Origin: Deltaproteobacteria bacterium | GTDB lineage: Bacteria > UBA10199 > GCA-002796325 > JACPFF01 | Reading direction: 5' to 3' | DNA length: 64,000 nt | Assembly (NCBI GenBank): GCA_016183065.1 | Contig: JACPFF010000016.1 | Location: 1 to 64,000 of the forward strand | Part shown: positions 58,762 to 64,000 of the stretch, in pieces | Position numbering within the stretch: the stretch's first letter is position 1 | How the letters are laid out: every line of letters begins with the position of its first letter | The notes under the pieces: model-generated | Databases searched by the model: none | What the model saw: the letters and a program-made list of their open reading frames with translations, nothing else | What the model was told of the DNA's origin: nothing | Made by a program: the position numbers and the translations under genes

Positions 58762-59004
58762 CTATTGTAGGGGCTCACGTACCCTGTGGCTCCGCCTCCG
58801 GGTACTTCCTCGTCCACCCAGCTGCGCTGGGTCCCCGGACTCGGTCGTCGCCACAGCCCCCTCCAGCGGCACAGCCGCTGGAGCCTCCCCCTCAACGCCG
58901 CAGTGCGGCTGGATCGTGGGGCCCCGGACGTCAGTCCGGGGGGTGTCGTGCTCCGGCGAAGCCTCCTCCCAGGGTGCCACGGGCGTGAGCCCGTGGGACC
59001 CCAC
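58762..59004 (+). repeat. Modular hairpin element R11 (B plus A plus C)
   Basis: The most complete copy: left end CTATTGTAGGGGCTCACG, cassettes B, A and C in that order, right end GGGACCCCAC. The last bases pair with the flank (CCCACTGT AA ACAGTGGG), which makes an additional terminal hairpin. It sits between the convergent M15-type peptidase and L,D-transpeptidase genes. Confidence 0.93.
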
Positions 59005-59052
59005 TGTAAACAGTGGGTTACAAGCCGTATGACGTACCCGATTTATCCGACG

Positions 59053-59925
59053 TTAATGGAGCGTGGCGATGTGGTCCTTCATCAAGTCGTCTAAAGAGAC
59101 GCGCACCGGTCCTTTGCGCAGGCCGTTGATGAGTGTGGTGATGGTGGATGGTGATGGGAGGTCTCCCGGCACGTTGTGCTGGAGCAGCACTGTTTCAATC
59201 GCCGAGCGCCAATTGCGCACCTTGCGATAGATATCGGGATAGAGCACGAGCTGGTCCTGCTCGATCTCCACAGGGTGATAGACGATCTGGACCGGCACGG
59301 ATTGATGGAGTGGCACATGGACGGTCCGGTAGCGATAGTGTTGGTACTGTTCCCAGAGTGACGGGTCATTCTCTGCCGACATCCGCTCTTGCAGATACCA
59401 CGCGAGTTGGGCGGCCTCGGCGCTCAGCATGCGAAAACAGCCATGCGAGGCGGCCTGGCCCACAGACGCGGGTTTGTTGGTGCCATGGATCAACACACCG
59501 CGCGCAATCGGCATTTTTACGGGACCGAGCGGATTCTTGGGCCCGGGCGGTGCGGTCTTGGCCCCACGCGCCCACGGGCTGTCCGGTGGGATCCACGACG
59601 GATTCCAGATGATGGTGCTGATGTCATCGGACATCTCCACGCTCGGCCATTGTGGCGATCCGATCGCGACACGATACCGTGCGACGATCTGGTCCTGTTC
59701 GACGACACGGAGCTCGCGTGCCGCGATATTGATCTCGAGCCGGAGCCAGGAGACCGGGTCGACCGATGCGTCCAGCGGGAGATCGGAGGCATTGGCCGGC
59801 TGACCCTGCCGCATCTCCTCTGCGGTGCGCTCATCAGATGAAGCGGCGGAGATGGGAGGTGCCAGGAGGATCAGGCCACACAACGCGAGTTCCCGCAGCG
59901 ATCGGGCGATAGGGTGTGTACGCAT
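59053..59925 (-). CDS. L,D-transpeptidase (YkuD family)
   Basis: 290 residues. A signal peptide (LALCGLILLAPPISAA) precedes a YkuD catalytic domain with the motif IHGTNKPASVGQAASHGCFR, in which the Cys is nucleophile. SPQWPSVEM and IIWNPSWIPPDSPW are typical of ErfK/YbiS-like enzymes, which attach lipoprotein or form 3-3 cross-links. The position next to a YcbK-like peptidase gives a small cell-wall cluster. Confidence 0.92.
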   Translation of the reverse strand: MRTHPIARSLRELALCGLILLAPPISAASSDERTAEEMRQGQPANASDLPLDASVDPVSWLRLEINIAARELRVVEQDQIVARYRVAIGSPQWPSVEMSDDISTIIWNPSWIPPDSPWARGAKTAPPGPKNPLGPVKMPIARGVLIHGTNKPASVGQAASHGCFRMLSAEAAQLAWYLQERMSAENDPSLWEQYQHYRYRTVHVPLHQSVPVQIVYHPVEIEQDQLVLYPDIYRKVRNWRSAIETVLLQHNVPGDLPSPSTITTLINGLRKGPVRVSLDDLMKDHIATLH

Positions 59926-60072
59926 CTCTTCTTGTCAGAGCAAGTTCCATGCCAGTAAAGTCTGTGGAGAAGATCTACGAGTAACTACTCGATTTCTATT
60001 GGTAATGAGATGACTTATCTTCGAGAGTGTGCTGACGAATTCCTGCTGCGCGAGTATTGATTCACCCGTCTG

Positions 60073-61518
60073 TTAGGTGTCCTGCAACCCTATGTGCGTA
60101 GGCTCGTCTTGAGTGTGCCGCAGCCACAGTGCGAACGCTTTCAGTTGCTGGGCCACTGACGTGGGTCCGGTCCCGCCGACGAGGTTGCGGCGGGCGAGGG
60201 TCATGATGGGGTCGAAACAGTGGGTGACGTCGTCCGTGAAGTGCTTTGCTGCGCTGCGATGGGGTTCCGGCACGAGGGCCGCGAGCTCCGCGACCGAGCA
60301 TTGGCGCAGATCGCACTTGCGGGCGATGGCATTGCGCATGAGGCCTGCCACCATGGCATGGGCTGTCCGGAACGGGACCCCCTTGCGAGAGAGGTAATCG
60401 GCCAGCTCTGTGGCAAACACCCCGGGATCAATGGCGGCGCGCATGGTCTCTGCATGAAACGTGACCGAGGAGACGACATCGGTGAAGAGTGCGACCGACG
60501 CCAGTGTCTGGTCGAGGGCGTCGAAGAGCGCGGGTTTGTCCTCCTGCAGGTCCCGCGCATAGGTGAAGGGGAGTCCTTTGAGGAGGGTAAAGAGCGTCTG
60601 CATCTGTCCAATCACGCGCGCGCTCTTGCCGCGAATCAGTTCCAGGGAATCGGGATTCTTTTTTTGTGGCATCATGGAACTGCCGGTGGACACGCTATCT
60701 GCCAACGTGATGAAGTGAAACTCCTGCGTCGACCAGAGGATCCAGTCTTCCGCATAGCGACTGAGATGGGTCATGAGGATTGCGCAGGCCGCAACCACCT
60801 CCAGGCAATCATCGCGCGCGCTGACCGCCGCCATACTATTGGGCGTCGGTGCTGAAAAACCGAGTGCTGTGGCGAGCGCCTGCCGATCGATGGGATAGGC
60901 GCTGCCGGCCAGGGCGCCGCTGCCGAGCGGACAGGCATCGAGTCGTGTCGTGAGATCCGTCAATCGCATCGTATCGTCACGGAGCATCCAGGCCGCACTG
61001 AGGAGATAGTGGGCAAGAGTGACCGGCTGGGCCTGTTGCAGATGCGTATATCCGGGCATCACGGTCTCCTGATGCTGCCGGGCCTGCGTGACCAGTGCGG
61101 TGATCGCATGATGGAGTGCTGCACGGAGTTGTTCGACCGTCGTTGTGAGGTAGAGTCGCAGATCCGTGGCCACCTGATCGTTGCGACTGCGGCCCGTATG
61201 AATTTTTTGCCCGGCGGCGCCGGCGAGTTCCGTCACCCGACGCTCGACAAAACTGTGGACATCTTCATCCGGGAACGCGGCGACCTGTACGGCAAATGCC
61301 GGCTTCGCAGCCTCCGACGCGATTGTGTCGAGCGCGCGGTGAATCGCCTCCACCTCTGTTGCCGTGAGCAGGCCGATCTGTTGCAAGGCCGTGGTCCAGG
61401 CACGATTCACCTGGAGATCGTGCGGCAAGAGGCGGATGTCGGTCGTGAGCGAACGGTTGACCGCTGCCATGGCGGCAGTCATTTCTTCGGCAAATCGGCC
61501 AGCCCACAGCGTCATCAT
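60073..61518 (-). CDS. argH: Argininosuccinate lyase
   Basis: 481 residues. The fumarase/aspartase superfamily signature GSSMMPQKKNPDSLELIRGK (20 residues) is intact, with the catalytic Ser, as are HTGRSRNDQVATDLRLY and MPGYTHLQQAQPVTLAHYL (19 residues). It splits argininosuccinate into arginine and fumarate. Its ATG shares one base with the argG stop (TAATG), so both are one operon for the last two steps of arginine synthesis. Confidence 0.96.
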   Translation of the reverse strand: MMTLWAGRFAEEMTAAMAAVNRSLTTDIRLLPHDLQVNRAWTTALQQIGLLTATEVEAIHRALDTIASEAAKPAFAVQVAAFPDEDVHSFVERRVTELAGAAGQKIHTGRSRNDQVATDLRLYLTTTVEQLRAALHHAITALVTQARQHQETVMPGYTHLQQAQPVTLAHYLLSAAWMLRDDTMRLTDLTTRLDACPLGSGALAGSAYPIDRQALATALGFSAPTPNSMAAVSARDDCLEVVAACAILMTHLSRYAEDWILWSTQEFHFITLADSVSTGSSMMPQKKNPDSLELIRGKSARVIGQMQTLFTLLKGLPFTYARDLQEDKPALFDALDQTLASVALFTDVVSSVTFHAETMRAAIDPGVFATELADYLSRKGVPFRTAHAMVAGLMRNAIARKCDLRQCSVAELAALVPEPHRSAAKHFTDDVTHCFDPIMTLARRNLVGGTGPTSVAQQLKAFALWLRHTQDEPTHIGLQDT

Positions 61519-62810
61519 TAATCCCGCGTGAATGTCCCCTTTTTGGAGAGGCGGCTGTATTTCGGGGCCTGATAGCCCTGGAGACGTTCGCCCCCCTCCA
61601 TTTCAATGAGGGCGCGAACTTTCAAGGGAAGCCCGAAAAGATTGATAAACCCTTCCGCATCTTTTTGATTGTAGACCATATCCTCGCCAAAGGTTGCGAA
61701 GTCTTCGCGGTAGAGCGAATAGGGCGACTTCCGCCCCTCGACAATGGCCCGTCCTTTATAGAGGCGGACGCGGGCCGTCCCCGTCACGTTCTTCTGGGTC
61801 TCGGCCACAAAGGCATCGAGTGCCTCGCGCAATGGGGTAAACCAGAGACCGTTATAGACGAGCTCTGCATAGCGCGGCGCAATCGACTCCTTGAAATGGA
61901 GGGTCATGGCATCAAGGACGAGGCGTTCGAGGGTTTTGTGGGCCTCATAGAGGATGGTGCCACCGGGGGTCTCATAGACGCCCCGCGATTTCATCCCGAC
62001 GAGACGGTTTTCCACGATATCGACGCGGCCAATGCCATGCCGTCCACCGAGTTGGTTCAGATGTTCGAGCAGGGCCACGGCGGTCAGGGCCTCACCATTC
62101 AGGTGGGTCGGGGCGCCGCTGGTGAATCCGAGTTCGATCGTTGCTGCCGTGTCCGGTGCCTGCCGCGGATCTGTGGTCATGTGGTAGATCTCGTCGGGCG
62201 GGGTGTTCCAGGGGTCCTCCAGGACTCCGCCTTCGCTCGAGAGATGCCAGATGTTGCGATCGTGGCTGTATAGTTTTTCCCGACTCGACGTGACCGGAAT
62301 CCCCTTGGCTTCGGCATAGGCTAGACACTCTTCGCGGGACCGCAGCGTCCATTCGCGCCAAGGGGCGATGATCCGTACGGTGGGATCAAAGGCCTTGCAG
62401 GTCAGTTCAAATCGGACCTGATCATTCCCCTTGCCGGTGCAGCCGTGTGCGACCGCATCTGCGCCTTCTTTCTCCACGATGTCCATCATGTGCGCGGCAA
62501 TGATGGGACGCGCGATGGCGGTTCCCAGGAGATATTTTTCCTCGTAAATGGCCCCGGCCTGCAGCATCGGAAAACAGTAATCGGTCAGGAACTCTTCCCG
62601 GAGGTCGCGGACAATGCACTTCGAGGCCCCGGATTTTTTTGCCTTGGCCTCAAGCCCATCGAGTTCGCTCCCCTGGCCGATGTTCGCCGCAAACGCGATG
62701 ACATCGCAGTCATACGTTTCGCGCAGCCATGGAATGATGATGGAGGTGTCGAGTCCTCCGGAATACGCAAGGACCACCGTGCGGACCGACCGCGTATTGG
62801 GTGTCGTCAT
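61518..62810 (-). CDS. argG: Argininosuccinate synthase
   Basis: 430 residues. It has the N-type ATP pyrophosphatase loop [32 protein letters not shown], and a substrate-binding middle ([20 protein letters not shown], 20 residues). It joins citrulline and aspartate with ATP. It is the first gene of argGH; the leader of about 100 bp between it and the divergent DUF6178 gene shows no clear promoter. Confidence 0.96.
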   Translation of the reverse strand: MTTPNTRSVRTVVLAYSGGLDTSIIIPWLRETYDCDVIAFAANIGQGSELDGLEAKAKKSGASKCIVRDLREEFLTDYCFPMLQAGAIYEEKYLLGTAIARPIIAAHMMDIVEKEGADAVAHGCTGKGNDQVRFELTCKAFDPTVRIIAPWREWTLRSREECLAYAEAKGIPVTSSREKLYSHDRNIWHLSSEGGVLEDPWNTPPDEIYHMTTDPRQAPDTAATIELGFTSGAPTHLNGEALTAVALLEHLNQLGGRHGIGRVDIVENRLVGMKSRGVYETPGGTILYEAHKTLERLVLDAMTLHFKESIAPRYAELVYNGLWFTPLREALDAFVAETQKNVTGTARVRLYKGRAIVEGRKSPYSLYREDFATFGEDMVYNQKDAEGFINLFGLPLKVRALIEMEGGERLQGYQAPKYSRLSKKGTFTRD

Positions 62811-62914
62811 GCCGCTCGGCTAATGTGCTGCGCGGACGTTGTCAATTAAAACGATGGGCGGTGAAGAGAAGCTTCACATTGGCAGCGGGCGGTGGATCTG
62901 CTAGGGCGCCGCAT

Positions 62915-64000
62915 ATGATACAGGACGGTGACCTCCTCCAGCTCGATCCGGTGGCATTGTTGGCCCGCGATCGTGTCGCAGCTGAAAAAGTCTGGAACCG
63001 GTTTTCGCTCGAGCAACAGGTGGCATATCTGTTGGCCGCCCCCATCGAAGTGCGGTCTACGCTCTGCGAACTCTCCCATCAGGCGCGGGTCCTGGTGGAG
63101 GCCTTGCCGGCCCAGGAGCTCTGGCTCACAGTGCAGACGGTGGGAGGGACCGATGCTCTTGCGCTCTTTCATCTCGCGTCCGTCGCGCAGGTGCAATTCT
63201 GCCTCGATGTTGATTGCTGGGCAAAGGATCGATGGCTGGCCGAACCGACCTTCGAATGGCTCCGTCTCATTGCCGCCGGCGGGATCGACCGTATTGTGCG
63301 GTTTTTTCAGGAACAGGATATCGTCCTGATCGGTCTGTTGCTCAAACAATGGGTCACGATTTTTCTCCGGACCTCGCCCGATGAAGAGGTGTCCGAGGCC
63401 GTACCATGGCCCCGTCCTGAGCCGCCGACGACGCTGGACGGGGTCCTCTATTTTCAGGTCGCCGATGTCCGGATCGACCAATGGCTCCGTCCCATGCTCG
63501 AGATCTATGGCAAGGCCGATCACGAGGGTTTTGTCCATCTCTGCAAGGCCGTCCTCGGCCTTGGCGCGAGTGAACAGGAGGAAGAGGCCTTCGAAGTCCG
63601 CGGGCGACGGATGGCGGAATATGGCTTTCCGCCATTGGACGAGGCCATCGGCGTCTACCATCGTCTGCGGGAAGGTGAGCTGACGGTGTGTCCGCCCCGG
63701 AAGGCATTTTCTCCCGAAGCGCTCCGTGCGCCGCTCCATTTTGCCCTGGCCCATCTGGAACGCGAAACCCTCTTTCTGCGCAAGGTGTTCGGGATGCTCG
63801 ATCCGGGGCTCCGCGAGGCCTGTGGCCTGGAACTGGCGCGCATGGCAAATCGCATTGTCATTGCCGATGGGCACCAGGTGGCGATCGGTACGCTCCAGGT
63901 TGCCCTCCGCAAGGCCATCGGGTATCTGAATCTGGCCCTGGAACAGGTGAGTCATGGGGATGCGCAGCATGCGGCACAGCTCGTCGCGCAGCATTGGCTC
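62915..64000 (+). CDS. DUF6178-type protein, 3' end beyond the window
   Basis: A frame with no stop to the window edge, at least 362 codons from ATG 62915 (MIQDGDLLQLDPVALLARDR); an upstream TTG in the same frame is possible. Segments such as LPAQELWLTVQTVGGTDALA, FHLASVAQVQFCLDVDCW and EWLRLIAAGGIDRIVRFF match the helical family DUF6178, known chiefly from deltaproteobacteria, of unknown function. Codon use is that of the genome, while the opposite-strand frame is a shadow. Confidence 0.7.
   Translation, partial: MIQDGDLLQLDPVALLARDRVAAEKVWNRFSLEQQVAYLLAAPIEVRSTLCELSHQARVLVEALPAQELWLTVQTVGGTDALALFHLASVAQVQFCLDVDCWAKDRWLAEPTFEWLRLIAAGGIDRIVRFFQEQDIVLIGLLLKQWVTIFLRTSPDEEVSEAVPWPRPEPPTTLDGVLYFQVADVRIDQWLRPMLEIYGKADHEGFVHLCKAVLGLGASEQEEEAFEVRGRRMAEYGFPPLDEAIGVYHRLREGELTVCPPRKAFSPEALRAPLHFALAHLERETLFLRKVFGMLDPGLREACGLELARMANRIVIADGHQVAIGTLQVALRKAIGYLNLALEQVSHGDAQHAAQLVAQHWL

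Noticed and set aside
267-59004. Target-site duplications flanking R elements
   Set aside because: ACTAT-like bases occur on both sides of R2, and CCA flanks R7, but other copies show no consistent duplication. The apparent repeats come partly from the element's own CTATT end.
62846-63994. 382-codon minus-strand frame at the right edge
   Set aside because: The plus strand is open to the window end and encodes DUF6178-like text, so the minus frame is a shadow.

Overview
This 64 kb, GC-rich window has no rRNA, tRNA, CRISPR array or recognisable transposase. It looks like a chromosomal segment of an uncultured anaerobic or facultative bacterium of the deltaproteobacterial (Desulfobacterota-like) kind. 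The grounds are multihaem cytochromes with NrfD and Fe-S partners, a complete Rnf complex, two 2-oxoacid:ferredoxin oxidoreductases, a DUF6178-type protein, a sigma-54 promoter and large sensory kinases. The affiliation is inference.

Layout. 0-7.5 kb: two parallel sensor operons. Each pairs a histidine kinase with an upstream gene whose stop codon overlaps the kinase start; a periplasmic solute-binding protein lies between them. 7.9-12.8 kb: a Ser/Thr kinase-ATPase-TPR protein, an acquired-looking DUF234-type ATPase with inverted-repeat operators, and a 181 bp near-perfect palindrome. 12.8-19 kb: an NrfD / Fe-S / tetrahaem cytochrome respiratory module, a dihaem cytochrome lipoprotein and protoporphyrinogen oxidase. 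19-21.5 kb: a PlsC-type acyltransferase and a partner of unknown function. 21.5-37.9 kb: a ferredoxin and nicotinamide energy cluster with pyruvate-type oxidoreductase (por), transhydrogenase (pnt), apbE-rnfCDGEAB and 2-oxoglutarate-type oxidoreductase (kor). 38-47.8 kb: unknown proteins, DoxX, a CDGSH protein, a metallo-beta-lactamase-fold hydrolase, rmuC, an interrupted cobalamin-binding protein and ferritin. 47.9-59.9 kb: lipoproteins, an HTH-ABC1 kinase fusion, an MFS carrier, arsR-arsP, a beta-CASP hydrolase and two cell-wall enzymes. 60-64 kb: argH, argG and a DUF6178-type protein running off the edge.

Metabolic logic. Por and Kor reduce ferredoxin. Rnf, flavinylated by ApbE, couples ferredoxin oxidation to NAD+ reduction and ion pumping. 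Pnt exchanges NADH and NADPH. The NrfD module and cytochromes connect to the quinone pool.

The most unusual content is a family of 11 dispersed modular hairpin elements (R1-R11, about 80-245 bp). They share fixed ends (consensus CTATTGGAGGGGCTCACG ... GTGGGGCCCCAC) and interchangeable hairpin cassettes. Four lie inside coding sequences. Cutting them out by one rule restores continuous reading frames in a histidine kinase, rnfG, rnfB and a BtuF-like gene. Three of these four intragenic copies are exact multiples of three bases, against one of seven outside genes. This resembles the Rickettsia palindromic elements and appears to be an analogous system in another lineage.
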